A stretch of 64,000 nucleotides of DNA, taken from Acinetobacter larvae (lineage in GTDB: Bacteria > Pseudomonadota > Gammaproteobacteria > Pseudomonadales > Moraxellaceae). The notes beneath the pieces are model-generated. The model was given only the letters and a program-made list of their open reading frames with translations, did no database searches and had not been told where the DNA came from. Shown here piece after piece: positions 1 to 10,335 of this stretch. A program made the position numbers and the translations under genes. The DNA lies in contig NZ_CP016895.1 in NCBI RefSeq assembly GCF_001704115.1, positions 2,294,001 through 2,358,000 on the forward strand, read 5' to 3'. Every line of letters starts with the position of its first letter. Position 1 is the first letter of the stretch.

Positions 1-1996
1 GACGTTCATATTTATCTAAAATATCATTGATCACTTGTTCTTTGTTATAGCCGCCCAAGTCATTGCCTTGACTGCCTTCTTGCAAGAAAGTTTCTAGTCT
101 ATAGTAAAATTCTTTACCCACTTTAGCGCGCATACTAAAAGATGGCGCAATATAGCGTCGAGGCCAAATCTGATAGACAAAGTTCTGCTCATGATTTAAA
201 TCAATAGTGAGATCAATATGATACAGCTGTTCATTGTCTTCTAAAGGCACCAACTGCAAAGACACCTGATTGCCTTTATGCCGTAATTCTGTCGCCACTG
301 CTTCTACAGCGGGTTTGGCAACCTCATCCAACATCCGTCGCATCGATGCCGTACCAGGATAATGCATCATACGACTCAAGCGTCGCTTCCAATTCAAAAT
401 ATCAACGTTCCCGACCACTGGTGCTGCATTGGCAGTTGCACTTTGTGAACGATAATCTTCCAAACGGAATGCCTTAAAGATGCCAAACATGACCAAGAAC
501 ATCACCAAACTAAATGGCAAGCCCATAATCACTGTGGCTTTTTGCAGCGTACTAATCCCATCCGTCATCAGCATGGCAATGGTTAATAAGGCAATGGTCA
601 GTGCCCAGAAAATTCGAATCCAGTTCGGTGCATCTTGGTTGACATCACTCAACTGATAAGTAAAGTTGCCCAAGACCATGGCACCTGAGTCAGCTGAAGT
701 CACGTAAAATAACAAGCCTGTGATAAAAGCGACCACTGCGGTAAAACCAAACCAAGGATATTGTGCTAAAAGTTGATAAAAACCATGCTCGGGTTTAAGC
801 AAGATCTCCTGTGCAAAACTTAAGTGCCCCTGTAATGCTTCATATAAGGCACTATTGCCCATCACCGAGACCCAAGTCAGGGTAAACATAAAGGGAATAA
901 ATAACACACCAAAGACAAACTGACGTATGGTACGCCCGCGGGAAATCCGCGCTAAAAATAAACCCACAAAAGGTGACCAAGAAATCCACCACGCCCAAAA
1001 AAATAGCGTCCAGTCCTTCACCCATTGCTGGATGGCTGGATCTTGAGCATAGGCAAAGCTATTTAAAGTCATGGCTGGGAATTGACTCATATAATCCCCA
1101 GTATTGAGCACCAAAGCATTAAGTAAAAACTGACTATCGCCTAAACATAAAATAAATAGCACTAAGCCAATCGCAAAAAATACATTGAGCTCAGATAATA
1201 ACTTGAGCCCTTTATCTACACCAGTCGTAGCAGAAACCACAGAAATCGTAACCGCAACACCAACCAGAATAATCTGCCACCCCATGCCCTCAGGTAAGCC
1301 AAATAAAACGGTTAAGCCATAATTCAGCTGCACCACGCCAATACCACAAGTGGTAGCAATCCCAAAAATTGTTCCTAGAACCGCAGCAATATCGACCAAA
1401 TGCCCGATCCAACCATTCACCCGATCGCCAAAGATTGGATATAAAGCAGAACGAATACTTAAAGGTAAATTATAGCGATAGGCAAAATAGCCCAAGGCAA
1501 TACCAACCAGCGCGTACATCGACCAACCGGTAATCCCATAGTGAAAAATTGTCCAGACGATCGCCTGACGTGCTGCCTCTAGACTTTGTGCATCACCCAC
1601 TGGCGGATGCATAAACTGAGTAATCGGTTCAAAGACTGAGAAAAACATTAAATCAATCCCAATCCCCGCGGCAAAGAGCATGGCAGACCAACTCAGTACA
1701 CTAAACTCCGGTTGCGAATGTTTGGGACCCAGCTTGATATCACCATAACGTGAACAAGCCAGAACGATCACAAAAATAATGTAGATTGATGCGGCAACAA
1801 AGTAATACCAGCCAAAATGTGAGCTTACCCAATCTAAACCCAGATCCAGTAATACTGCCGCTTGCTGGTTAAACAGCATGGTGAAAAAAGAGAAAATTAA
1901 AATTAACCCTGCCGCAATAAAAAAAACCGGTCGGTTTAAGCGTTGGGTTTGCACAAAATTGCCAGATGATGTGTGCTTGGTCGAGTCACTTTGCAT
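1..1996 (-). CDS. betT: BCCT-family choline transporter, long-tailed (BetT type), 3' end cut by window
   Basis: Secondary transporter of the betaine/choline/carnitine family in the inner membrane, importing choline for conversion to glycine betaine. I translated it by hand from the ATG at 1996, which follows a GAGGATCC ribosome site: MQSDSTKHTSSGNF, then about twelve hydrophobic segments. The BCCT signature WTLFFWAWWISWSPFVG, with its aromatic-rich substrate region, is present. After the last membrane segment there is a hydrophilic tail of more than 150 residues ending near INDILDKYER at the window edge. E. coli BetT has about 677 residues, so only a few residues are missing. A long C-terminal tail is the mark of the osmotically activated BetT in Acinetobacter and E. 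coli. It lies downstream of a second, short-tailed betT on the same strand, with a hairpin between them. Confidence 0.93.
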   Translation of the reverse strand, partial: MQSDSTKHTSSGNFVQTQRLNRPVFFIAAGLILIFSFFTMLFNQQAAVLLDLGLDWVSSHFGWYYFVAASIYIIFVIVLACSRYGDIKLGPKHSQPEFSVLSWSAMLFAAGIGIDLMFFSVFEPITQFMHPPVGDAQSLEAARQAIVWTIFHYGITGWSMYALVGIALGYFAYRYNLPLSIRSALYPIFGDRVNGWIGHLVDIAAVLGTIFGIATTCGIGVVQLNYGLTVLFGLPEGMGWQIILVGVAVTISVVSATTGVDKGLKLLSELNVFFAIGLVLFILCLGDSQFLLNALVLNTGDYMSQFPAMTLNSFAYAQDPAIQQWVKDWTLFFWAWWISWSPFVGLFLARISRGRTIRQFVFGVLFIPFMFTLTWVSVMGNSALYEALQGHLSFAQEILLKPEHGFYQLLAQYPWFGFTAVVAFITGLLFYVTSADSGAMVLGNFTYQLSDVNQDAPNWIRIFWALTIALLTIAMLMTDGISTLQKATVIMGLPFSLVMFLVMFGIFKAFRLEDYRSQSATANAAPVVGNVDILNWKRRLSRMMHYPGTASMRRMLDEVAKPAVEAVATELRHKGNQVSLQLVPLEDNEQLYHIDLTIDLNHEQNFVYQIWPRRYIAPSFSMRAKVGKEFYYRLETFLQEGSQGNDLGGYNKEQVINDILDKYER

Positions 1997-2178
1997 AGGA
2001 TCCTCTTGGGCAAATTAAATAATGAAATCACGCTGATCGCGTAAATATTGACGAAATAATTAGAGATTTTATGAACATATAGGCGACTAACGTCGAACAG
2101 AACAATGTGCTATCACAGCATCAATCATACAAAACCACACCTCCTTCCACGTGGGTACTGAACAACCAATCAATATGT

Positions 2179-2217
2179 GCTTCATCACTCAGTACATTAT
2201 CGGCTGAGTGATGAAGC
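2179..2217 (-). terminator. Hairpin between the two betT genes
   Basis: A perfect 14-bp stem (GCTTCATCACTCAG with its complement, 2179-2192 and 2204-2217) and an 11-nt loop sit 60 nt downstream of the short betT. The 3' side on the minus strand is only moderately U-rich, so it may be a weak terminator or a processing site that uncouples the two transporter genes. Confidence 0.55.
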
Positions 2218-2276
2218 TGAAGGGCTTATAACACCATGTAAAATGAATCACCTTGAGTTTAAGCCTAAACTGCTTT

Positions 2277-3905
2277 TCAACTCACTTTCTTGTTTACTTT
2301 TGCCATCAATGCAGTTTTAGTTTCAGCAGCGGGTTGCACCGCCAATGCAAGATCGGCACGATGGTCTTGTGCTGCAAACATGGGATCTTGTTGCAAAGAT
2401 TTATGTAGACCATACATATACATCAGAATCGTGACTGAAAATGGTAAACCACATAGTACCACCGCACTTTGCATGGCATGAAAACTACCGGCCAATAATA
2501 GCCCGATACTGACTAAGGTAATCACCACCGACCAGAATATTCGTAAGGCAATCGGAGAATCTTGATCATTTTCACCGCCACGGCAAGATAAATTTGCCAC
2601 CATTAAGGTGCCAGAACCGACCGGGGTTAAAAATAAAATAAAACAGATCACCACGACAATTGCGGCGACATATGGATGCCAAGGTAAATATTCTAACAGC
2701 TTAAATAATGACAAGGCAGCATCTTGTACAGCTAAGCTGGCCAAAGCCTGTTGTCCATGATTTAAAATCAAGTCGATAGCCGTATTGCCAAAAATAGACA
2801 ACCACGCCAAGGTAAAACCCAGTGGAATAAGACATACGCCCAAGACCACTTCGCGGATCGTACGCCCCTTAGAAATACGCGCAATAAATAGCCCGACAAA
2901 TGGCGACCATGCAATCCACCAAGCCCAATAAAATACCGTCCATGAACCCAGCCAAGCATTGGCTTTTGCATCATAAATATGCAAATCAAAACTGAGACGC
3001 ACAAAATTGCTGAGATAATCACCGGTATTTTGCATGAGACTATTCAACAGATGATTGGTGGGTCCGGTCACAAAGACAAAGAGTAAAAACAAACACAAGA
3101 TGCGTATATTGATACTCGATAACCACGCCAAACCTTTTTCAATCCCAATAACCGTTACCAAGGTCGCAACAGCCATCATCGCCACCACCAAAACAATCAG
3201 ACTGTGTTCAGTCTGTGCAAGATTAGGCATTAAATAATGTAAGCCCGACATTAACACCAAAGCGCCAATGCCTAAATTGGTGACCAAGGCGATGACTGTC
3301 GCCAAGATACCAAAGCCATCCACACAATCACCGATCATGCCATAAATCCGTTGACCAAAAATCGGATAAAGTGCTGAACGCAATGCCAAGGGTAAATTAC
3401 GACGATATGCAAAATAAGCAAACGTAATGCCTAATAATGCATAGAGTGCCCAACCATGTACCCCCCAATGTAAAAAAGTATAGGTCATGGCATCACGTGC
3501 GGCTTGAATGGTGCCCCCACTGCCTTCGGGTGGTTGCATAAAATGATCCACCGGTTCAGCAACACCATAATACAATAAGGCAATTCCAATACCGGATGAA
3601 AATAGCATGGCAGTCCAAGCCAAATAGCTAAATTCAGGTTTGTCTCCATCCTTGCCTAAGGGAATATGTCCCACTTTGGACAGCGCCAACCAAAGTACAA
3701 ACAATAAACACAGTACGATGACCAGAACATAATACCAGCCCAATAAGGCATTGGTTTTTTGCTGTGCGATTTGTAAAGCGTGTTGGCTCCACTCGGGAAA
3801 CATGACAAAAATAAAGCCAAAAACGCTAATACTCAGTGCCGAACTGAAAAATACGAAGCGGTTTAATCGTATCCGTTCAACACCAGTTTTTTTATTTTGC
3901 AACAT
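2277..3905 (-). CDS. betT: BCCT-family choline transporter, short-tailed
   Basis: Inner-membrane BCCT transporter of 542 residues. The start ATG at 3905 follows AGGAG with 8-nt spacing. The signature segment WTVFYWAWWIAWSPFVGLFIARIS is clear, and about twelve membrane segments span residues 18 to 500. Only about 40 residues follow the last segment, much less than in the neighbouring long BetT. In A. baylyi a short-tailed, osmo-independent and a long-tailed, osmo-dependent choline transporter have been described side by side; assigning this copy to the osmo-independent type is inference from tail length. It is divergent from betI and shares the palindromic control region at 4037-4058. The C-terminus (LAVQPAAETKTALMAKVNKK) is not conserved. 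Other BCCT substrates such as betaine or carnitine cannot be excluded. Confidence 0.92.
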   Translation of the reverse strand: MLQNKKTGVERIRLNRFVFFSSALSISVFGFIFVMFPEWSQHALQIAQQKTNALLGWYYVLVIVLCLLFVLWLALSKVGHIPLGKDGDKPEFSYLAWTAMLFSSGIGIALLYYGVAEPVDHFMQPPEGSGGTIQAARDAMTYTFLHWGVHGWALYALLGITFAYFAYRRNLPLALRSALYPIFGQRIYGMIGDCVDGFGILATVIALVTNLGIGALVLMSGLHYLMPNLAQTEHSLIVLVVAMMAVATLVTVIGIEKGLAWLSSINIRILCLFLLFVFVTGPTNHLLNSLMQNTGDYLSNFVRLSFDLHIYDAKANAWLGSWTVFYWAWWIAWSPFVGLFIARISKGRTIREVVLGVCLIPLGFTLAWLSIFGNTAIDLILNHGQQALASLAVQDAALSLFKLLEYLPWHPYVAAIVVVICFILFLTPVGSGTLMVANLSCRGGENDQDSPIALRIFWSVVITLVSIGLLLAGSFHAMQSAVVLCGLPFSVTILMYMYGLHKSLQQDPMFAAQDHRADLALAVQPAAETKTALMAKVNKKVS

Positions 3906-4024
3906 GATCTAACTCCTAAGGTCGTTTAGATCGCGCTTTTCATAGAATCCTTGCAAGCGTAATAGATCCAGTAGTTGCCTGTAGGGCGTCGCAGTAAAAG
4001 TGCATCTAAGCCGCTTAGGAAAGC

Positions 4025-4070
4025 ATTTTACACCCCATTGATTGAACGTTCAATCAATATCGTCTATAAT
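4025..4070. promoter_or_regulatory. BetI operator with overlapping divergent promoters
   Basis: A perfect 22-bp palindrome at 4037-4058 consists of the half-site ATTGATTGAAC followed by its exact complement. On the plus strand TTGAAC (4042-4047) and TATAAT (4065-4070) are 17 bp apart and would drive betI-betB-betA. On the minus strand TTGAAC (complement of 4048-4053) and TAAAAT (complement of 4025-4030) are also 17 bp apart and would drive betT. Both -35 boxes lie inside the palindrome, so one bound TetR-type repressor would block both promoters. That BetI binds here is inferred from position and symmetry. Confidence 0.85.
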
Positions 4071-4137
4071 CAATCCCATCTTCGGGAACAATATCGTATA
4101 AAATGCGGTTTTGTATTTTTTAGTTTAATTGGACACC

Positions 4138-4755
4138 ATGCTAAATAAGTCACGCGTAAAGCCAGAACATATTCGGCGAGAAGAGATTATGCAGGCGGCT
4201 TTTCAAGTCGTTCATGATCAAGGCTTGACCAATATGACCATCGCCAAAATCGCAAAGCAAGCAGGATTATCAACCGGTATCGTCAGTCATTACTTTGGCG
4301 ATAAACAAGGTTTAATCAATGCCTGTATGCTGGAAATGTTGAATATACTGCGCCAAAAAACTGAGCAATATAAAGCTGAATATGCAGATACCCCGGTCGA
4401 ACAGATTAAAGCGATCATTGATTCAAACTTTGACGTCACGCAGGTCAATAAAATTTCGATGCGTTTATGGCTCGACTTTTGGTCAGCCAGTATGCATATG
4501 CCTGAACTGCACCGACTACAACGTATCAATGATCAACGGCTGAAATCAAATTTACGCCATCACCTCTTACAACTGGTCTCAGCAGAGCAAGCAGAACGAG
4601 GGGCTTTTGGTTTGGCAGCATTGATTGATGGGCTGTGGTTACGTGGCAGTTTAATCGGTAGTGCGGTTGAAAAATTTGATATCGAACAGGCCCGTGATGT
4701 CGCCTATCACTATTTAGATATGTTGATCAACAACGCGCAACACCGTAGCGCTTGA
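4138..4755 (+). CDS. betI: BetI, TetR-family choline-responsive repressor
   Basis: TetR-type repressor of the betaine genes. From ATG 4138 the protein has 205 residues; an in-frame TTG at 4129 is a less likely start. The N-terminal helix-turn-helix is visible in EEIMQAAFQVVHDQGLTNMT followed by IAKIAKQAGLSTGIVSHYFGD. The C-terminal half has the BetI-type stretches MRLWLDFWSASMHMPELHRLQ and GLAALIDGLWLRGSLIG, which align with E. coli BetI. It is the first gene of betI-betB-betA, with 31 nt to betB, and faces betT across the palindrome at 4037-4058. By analogy with E. coli, choline releases it from the operator. Confidence 0.95.
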   Translation: MLNKSRVKPEHIRREEIMQAAFQVVHDQGLTNMTIAKIAKQAGLSTGIVSHYFGDKQGLINACMLEMLNILRQKTEQYKAEYADTPVEQIKAIIDSNFDVTQVNKISMRLWLDFWSASMHMPELHRLQRINDQRLKSNLRHHLLQLVSAEQAERGAFGLAALIDGLWLRGSLIGSAVEKFDIEQARDVAYHYLDMLINNAQHRSA

Positions 4756-4786
4756 TTAACGCAGTGCTTTATGCAGGAGCTATATT

Positions 4787-6259
4787 ATGAGTCAAATACC
4801 TACTTATCGGTTATATATACATGGTCAATATGTAGATGCCAGCAGTGGTAAAACATTTCAGAGTATCAATCCTGCAAATGGAGCAGTTTTAGCTGAGGTG
4901 CAGATCGCCTCTAAAGCCGATATCGACAAAGCCGTTGCCAGTGCTGTTGAAGGGCAAAAACAATGGGCTGCCATGACCGCCATGCAACGTTCACGTATTT
5001 TACGCCGTGCGGTCGATATCTTAAGAGAACGCAATGACGAGCTGGCATTGCTTGAAACCCAAGACTCAGGCAAAGCCATCTCCGAAACATCTACTGTCGA
5101 TATCGTCACAGGTGCAGATGTCATTGAATACTATGCTGGTTTGACCACTATTATTCATGGCGAACAATTACCATTACGTGATAGCAGCTTTTTCTATACC
5201 CGCCGTGAACCACTCGGTGTCGTTGCGGGGATTGGCGCGTGGAACTATCCCATCCAAATTGCAATGTGGAAATCAGCACCAGCCTTGGCCGCAGGCAATG
5301 CCATGTTATTTAAACCGAGTGAGTCAACCCCACTCAGCACCTTTAAACTCGCTGAAATTTATACCGAAGCTGGTTTACCGGCTGGTGTCTTTAATGTCGT
5401 ACAAGGTCCTGGACGAGAAATCGGTCCTTGGATAACCGAGCATCCAGATATTGAAAAAGTATCGTTTACTGGTGGTGTTGCCAGCGGGAAAAAAGTTATG
5501 GCTAGCGCAGCTGGCTCTACGCTCAAAGAAGTGACCATGGAGCTAGGCGGAAAATCTGCACTGGTGATTTGTGATGATGCCGATATCAATAAAGCCGCTG
5601 ACATCGCCATGATGGCAAACTTCTTTAGTTCAGGACAAGTCTGTACCAATGGTACACGGGTTTTTATTCCCAAAGCCATGCAACATGACTTTGAGCAAGC
5701 CTTGCTCGCCCGTGTGCAGAATATTCGTCTTGGTGATCCACTGGACAGCAAGACCAACTTTGGTCCGGTCAACAGCTTCCAACATATGGAGCATGTACTG
5801 CGCTATATCGAAATAGGCAAACAACAAGGTGCGCGCCTATTATGCGGTGGTGCGCGTGCAACAGAAGGTGCCTTGGCGCAAGGCGCTTATGTACTGCCGA
5901 CCATTTTTAGCGACTGTACAGATGACATGCGCATTGTGCAGGAAGAAATTTTTGGTCCAGTGATGAGCATCCTCAGCTATGACAGCGAAGCGGAAGTGAT
6001 TGCGCGTGCCAATAACAGTATTTATGGTTTGGCCGCTGGGGTGGTGTCTCAAGACATTAGCCGTGCCCATCGTATTATTCATCAACTCGAAGCCGGTATT
6101 TGCTGGATCAATACCTGGGGTGAGTCTCCTGCTGAAATGCCAGTCGGGGGATATAAACAATCCGGTGTTGGTCGTGAAAATGGCTTAGACACACTGGCAC
6201 ATTACACCCGTATCAAATCCATCCAAGTCGAAATGGGTGAATTCCAATCAATTTTCTAA
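4787..6259 (+). CDS. betB: Betaine-aldehyde dehydrogenase BetB
   Basis: NAD(P)-dependent cytosolic dehydrogenase that oxidises betaine aldehyde to glycine betaine, the second step from choline. It has 490 residues, the usual length. An AGGAGC ribosome site lies 8 nt before the ATG. The catalytic cysteine is C286 in [13 protein letters not shown], the glutamate motif is [11 protein letters not shown], and the coenzyme loop is [11 protein letters not shown]. The C-terminal [23 protein letters not shown] is typical of BetB. It sits between betI and betA in one operon. The gap to betA contains two inverted repeats that could affect message stability. Confidence 0.97.
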   Translation: MSQIPTYRLYIHGQYVDASSGKTFQSINPANGAVLAEVQIASKADIDKAVASAVEGQKQWAAMTAMQRSRILRRAVDILRERNDELALLETQDSGKAISETSTVDIVTGADVIEYYAGLTTIIHGEQLPLRDSSFFYTRREPLGVVAGIGAWNYPIQIAMWKSAPALAAGNAMLFKPSESTPLSTFKLAEIYTEAGLPAGVFNVVQGPGREIGPWITEHPDIEKVSFTGGVASGKKVMASAAGSTLKEVTMELGGKSALVICDDADINKAADIAMMANFFSSGQVCTNGTRVFIPKAMQHDFEQALLARVQNIRLGDPLDSKTNFGPVNSFQHMEHVLRYIEIGKQQGARLLCGGARATEGALAQGAYVLPTIFSDCTDDMRIVQEEIFGPVMSILSYDSEAEVIARANNSIYGLAAGVVSQDISRAHRIIHQLEAGICWINTWGESPAEMPVGGYKQSGVGRENGLDTLAHYTRIKSIQVEMGEFQSIF

Positions 6260-6326
6260 ACGTTTTCCACGTTTGAGTATCCGTCCACAGCTGCATGATT
6301 GCCGAGAGTGCAATCATCAGCAGCTG
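6258..6326 (+). other. Two inverted repeats between betB and betA
   Basis: A short hairpin AAACG/CGTTT (6258-6274) starts in the betB stop region. It is followed by an interrupted stem: CAGCTG plus ATGATTGC (6288-6302) pairs with GCAATCAT plus CAGCTG (6310-6326) across a 7-nt loop. No T-run follows, so it is not a standard terminator. It could protect the upstream message or be a processing site. Confidence 0.5.
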
Positions 6327-6407
6327 GTTTAAAGACAGCGCATATGAGCATGTTGTATTGGGTCTGATTGGCATAGACATGCTCCATGAATGAAAAAGGA
6401 TAAGATG

Positions 6408-8117
6408 ATGAGCCAGAAAGAATACGATTATATTATTATTGGCGCCGGATCTGCGGGTAATGTACTGGCAACACGTTTAACCGAAGATGCCGATTGTACT
6501 GTACTGCTGCTGGAAGCCGGTGGTCCTGATTACCGCTTAGATTTTCGCACACAAATGCCAGCGGCATTGGCTTTCCCCTTACAAGGTCGTCGTTATAACT
6601 GGGCCTACCTCACCGACCCAGAACCGTATATGAATAATCGTCGCATGGAGTGCGGTCGCGGCAAAGGGCTTGGCGGCTCTTCTTTGATTAATGGCATGTG
6701 CTATATTCGTGGCAATGCGATGGATTTAGATCAATGGTCAACTTTGGATGGCTTAGAAGATTGGCGTTATGCCGATTGTCTGCCTTATTATCGTAAAGCT
6801 GAAACCCGTGATATTGGTCCCAATGACTACCATGGCGGTGAAGGTCCAGTCAGTGTCACCACCCCCAAAAATAACAACAATGTCCTCTTCCATGCCATGG
6901 TTGAGGCTGGTGTACAAGCGGGTTATCCACGCACAGATGATCTAAATGGTTATCAACAAGAAGGTTTTGGTCCAATGGACCGTACAGTGACCCCACAAGG
7001 TCGTCGCTCCAGCACGGCACGTGGCTATTTAGATCAAGCCAAAGGGCGTCCTAATCTACACATTGAAACACATGCCACCACCGATAAAATTTTATTTTCA
7101 GGCAAGCAAGCTATTGCTGTGCAATATCTAAAAGGGACGAATCCAAATCCAATTCAAGTCCGTGCCAAACGTGAGGTCTTACTTTGTGCCGGCGCGATTG
7201 CCTCACCGCAAATCCTACAACGCTCAGGAATCGGCGCTAAAAATCTATTAGATGAATTTGGCATTGCCGTGGTACAAGATTTGCCTGGCGTAGGGGAAAA
7301 TCTACAAGACCACTTAGAAATGTATTTACAGTACGCGTGTAAGAAACCCGTCTCACTCTACCCTGCGTTACAGTGGTATAACCAACCCAAAATCGGCGCA
7401 GAATGGCTCTTCTTAAGACAAGGTATTGGTGCCAGCAACCAGTTTGAGGCAGGTGGTTTTATTCGTTCACGTCCAGAATTTGAATGGCCTAATATTCAGT
7501 ACCATTTCTTGCCTGTAGCGATTAATTATAATGGCTCAAATGCGGTCAATGAGCATGGCTTCCAAGCCCATGTTGGTTCAATGCGCTCGCCTTCACGTGG
7601 TCGTATTCGTTTGAAATCCCTCAACCCGCATGACCACCCTAGTATTCTGTTTAACTACATGTCTCATGAACAGGATTGGCAAGAATTCCGCGATGCGATT
7701 CGAATCACACGCGAAATCATGCATCAACCCGCCTTAGATGAATTTCGTGGTCGTGAAATCAGTCCGGGGAAATTGGCAAAAACAGATGCTGAACTCGATG
7801 ACTTTGTCCGCAACCATGCGGAAACGGCCTATCACCCCTCTTGTAGCTGTAAAATGGGCAATGACGAAATGTCGGTCGTCGATGGACAAGGTCGTGTACA
7901 TGGCGTTACAGGGTTAAGAGTGGTCGATGCCTCGATTATGCCATTGATTATTACTGGTAATCTCAATGCAACGACCATTATGATTGGTGAGAAAATTGCT
8001 GACGTGATCCGCAACAAACATTTGCCACCTTCAAACGCCCCTTATTTCAAAGCCGATGGTCGTCCTGTCCGTGCTGCGCCACAACGAGAGTTTGATCCAG
8101 CGACGATGTTGAAATAA
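6408..8117 (+). CDS. betA: Choline dehydrogenase BetA (GMC oxidoreductase)
   Basis: FAD-dependent, membrane-associated choline dehydrogenase that oxidises choline to betaine aldehyde. I chose ATG 6408 (569 residues), giving [18 protein letters not shown], because AGGA at 6397-6400 is 7 nt upstream; ATGs at 6390 and 6405 are alternatives. The FAD-binding fold is at the N-terminus ([15 protein letters not shown]). The GMC signature is [20 protein letters not shown] near residue 85. The active-site histidine lies in [11 protein letters not shown] near residue 480. Length and motifs agree with E. coli BetA (about 556 residues). It is the last gene of the bet operon, followed by a strong hairpin at 8146-8182. 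Confidence 0.97.
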   Translation: MSQKEYDYIIIGAGSAGNVLATRLTEDADCTVLLLEAGGPDYRLDFRTQMPAALAFPLQGRRYNWAYLTDPEPYMNNRRMECGRGKGLGGSSLINGMCYIRGNAMDLDQWSTLDGLEDWRYADCLPYYRKAETRDIGPNDYHGGEGPVSVTTPKNNNNVLFHAMVEAGVQAGYPRTDDLNGYQQEGFGPMDRTVTPQGRRSSTARGYLDQAKGRPNLHIETHATTDKILFSGKQAIAVQYLKGTNPNPIQVRAKREVLLCAGAIASPQILQRSGIGAKNLLDEFGIAVVQDLPGVGENLQDHLEMYLQYACKKPVSLYPALQWYNQPKIGAEWLFLRQGIGASNQFEAGGFIRSRPEFEWPNIQYHFLPVAINYNGSNAVNEHGFQAHVGSMRSPSRGRIRLKSLNPHDHPSILFNYMSHEQDWQEFRDAIRITREIMHQPALDEFRGREISPGKLAKTDAELDDFVRNHAETAYHPSCSCKMGNDEMSVVDGQGRVHGVTGLRVVDASIMPLIITGNLNATTIMIGEKIADVIRNKHLPPSNAPYFKADGRPVRAAPQREFDPATMLK

Positions 8118-8814
8118 AACAGTAATCGCCTAAGCTTTGCTGCTGCAAAGCGCTGAATGAGATCCCTGCATTCAGCGCTTTGTGTTGGCACTCTACTCAA
8201 TGCCTGACCTGATCCTCTGTATATACTGCCCTCGCTATATACAGTCCTATATATTCTTTGTAAAAATAGGATTCATCTAAAATAAGTCATCAAAAATAAG
8301 CCATCAAACACAATTTATCAGCAACAACTCATCCTATATAATCGCCCCTCGGGTTTATTCAGTTTTATTCCATGTTTTGCTTGAGCATATTATGTGAGCC
8401 CAATAGATATTAGGACATTCTAATCAGGTATTGATTTTTTCAAATTAATCTACCGCAAACTTAGATAATATATGCAAAATAAACAGCATATTATGATTAT
8501 TTTTAGAACATTTAACTGTCTCAGTTACAAAAAAAATTTACCCCAACCCCCTGCTAAGTAAATGAATAATATGCTTTATAAATATATAAAATATAAATAT
8601 TTTTTAGTACGATCTTTGTGACAACGCCTTATTTCACCAGCTTTGCTTGAGCAAATGCATAATATCATCGACTGCCAAAATATATCTTTGATTATATGTT
8701 TACTCTATAATCCGCTGAATTTTTTGCAGCATTGAAACAAGCTATGTTTATTTATACGATGGCTGCATTGATAGACTTTAAAATTAACTCATCAAATATG
8801 GATGTATTAACCAC
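8118..8814. other. Intergenic region, 697 bp, no gene seen
   Basis: After the betA hairpin the stretch is very AT-rich. It holds a 9-bp inverted repeat CTGTATATA/TATATACAG with a 10-nt spacer (8217-8244) and a 13-bp direct repeat AAAATAAGYCATC near 8280-8305. A TATAAT at 8706-8711 lies about 100 nt before the symporter gene but has no good -35 box at normal spacing. I see no open reading frame with coding character. Confidence 0.6.
8146..8182 (+). terminator. Hairpin after betA
   Basis: Perfect 14-bp stem CAAAGCGCTGAATG with its complement and a 9-nt loop, 28 nt after the betA stop. The T-run that follows is poor (TGTTGG), so termination may be incomplete. Confidence 0.65.
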
Positions 8815-10290
8815 ATGAATGATTCCGTTAATACAATGCTGTTATATGCAATTGATAAGGTCAACTCACCATTATGGGATTTTCTAGTCCTATTCTTACT
8901 TTTTGTTGGTATATTTTATACGGTCGCCACCAAGGCAGTACAAATCCGCTTATTCCTACATAGTTTTAAAATTATGAAAGGGAGTCGCAAGCAAGTCAAA
9001 GACTCGCATGGTATTACCCCCTTCCAAGCATTTGTCACCGGTTTGGCGAGTCGTGTAGGGGTTGGCAATATCGCCGGTGTTGCCATTGCCATCGCCATAG
9101 GTGGACCTGGTGCGGTATTTTGGATGTGGTTTACCGCCATACTCGGAATGAGTTCGGCATTTATTGAATCGAGCTTGGCGCAATTATTTAAAGTGCGTGA
9201 CCATAGCAACAAACAATTCCGTGGTGGTCCTGCATACTACATTACCCAAGGTCTCAGAAATAAAACCTTTGGGATTATCTTTGCCATTGCCCTGATTTTT
9301 ACTTACGGTTTTGTTTTTAACTCGGTACAAATTAATGCCATTGTCGGTGCATCTAATCACTCTTGGGGTTGGTCGAGTTATAACCCGCAACTGTCTTTAG
9401 CCGGTTTTCAATTTGAACTGTCTTGGCTCGGTTTACTTTTAGTTGCCATGGTTGGCATTGCCATTTTTGGCGGCATTAAACGTATAGCCAAATTTGCTGA
9501 AATGTTTGTTCCCATCAAAGCGGGGTTATATCTCCTGATCGCTTTATATATCATGATCAGTAACTATCAGCTCTTACCTGACGTATTTAAATTGATCTTT
9601 ACCGAAGCCTTTGAATTTAAAGCTGCTGCGGGCGGTTTCTTTGGGAGTATGATTTCCGTTACGGTGTTACAAGGTTTTAAACGCGGATTATTTTCCAATG
9701 AAGCCGGTATGGGCTCTGCACCAAATGCTGCAGCAGCCTCTGATGTCAAACATCCCGTCAACCAAGGTTTAGTACAGATGCTTGGCGTATTTGTCGATAC
9801 CTTCTTGGTGTGTACCTGTACCGCGATGATTATCTTGGTTTCTGGGGTATATCATGATGCTGGCTTTGTTGGCGTTGAACTCACCCAACGCGCCTTAGAA
9901 ACCGAAATCGGTGCTTGGGGCGGTGACTTACTGGCGGTGTTATTATTTTTATTTTGCTACTCTGCGGTATTGGGGAATTATGCCTATGCTGAAAGTAATG
10001 TGCAATTTATCAATAGCAATCCCAAACTCATGTTGCTCTTTAGACTATGTGTTTTAGCCATGGTGTATTTTGGTGCGGTCAGTAGTGTCCCTGTGGTTTG
10101 GAATATGGCTGACCTCTTTATGGGGATTATGGCAACCATTAACCTGATGGCAATTTTACTGCTGACTCCCATCGCACGCACCTTACTCAAAGATTATACT
10201 CAGCAATTAAAACGCGGTATTAAAGAACCTGTTTTTAAGATTGAGCAATATCCAGAGCTCAAGAAAAAAGTAGATTCTGATATTTGGTAA
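8815..10290 (+). CDS. Sodium:alanine symporter family (AGCS) transporter
   Basis: Inner-membrane Na+-coupled amino acid symporter, most likely for alanine, glycine or a related amino acid; the substrate cannot be read from sequence. It has 491 residues with about ten hydrophobic segments. The AGCS hallmark near residue 75 (GLASRVGVGNIAGVAIAI, then GGPGAVFWMW) and the later KRGLFSNEAGMGSAPNAAAASDVKHP are both clear. It is a single gene on the plus strand between the bet operon and the efflux operon, and ends at a strong terminator. No regulator is adjacent. Confidence 0.93.
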   Translation: MNDSVNTMLLYAIDKVNSPLWDFLVLFLLFVGIFYTVATKAVQIRLFLHSFKIMKGSRKQVKDSHGITPFQAFVTGLASRVGVGNIAGVAIAIAIGGPGAVFWMWFTAILGMSSAFIESSLAQLFKVRDHSNKQFRGGPAYYITQGLRNKTFGIIFAIALIFTYGFVFNSVQINAIVGASNHSWGWSSYNPQLSLAGFQFELSWLGLLLVAMVGIAIFGGIKRIAKFAEMFVPIKAGLYLLIALYIMISNYQLLPDVFKLIFTEAFEFKAAAGGFFGSMISVTVLQGFKRGLFSNEAGMGSAPNAAAASDVKHPVNQGLVQMLGVFVDTFLVCTCTAMIILVSGVYHDAGFVGVELTQRALETEIGAWGGDLLAVLLFLFCYSAVLGNYAYAESNVQFINSNPKLMLLFRLCVLAMVYFGAVSSVPVVWNMADLFMGIMATINLMAILLLTPIARTLLKDYTQQLKRGIKEPVFKIEQYPELKKKVDSDIW

Positions 10291-10335
10291 TGGTCTTGGT
10301 CTGTCGTGACCCTGCCACACCATTTTAAAATGCCA

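Noticed and set aside
1997..2276. Second BetI operator upstream of the long betT
   Set aside because: I looked for the ATTGATTGAAC half-site and its complement and found only the unrelated hairpin at 2179-2217 and isolated short matches.
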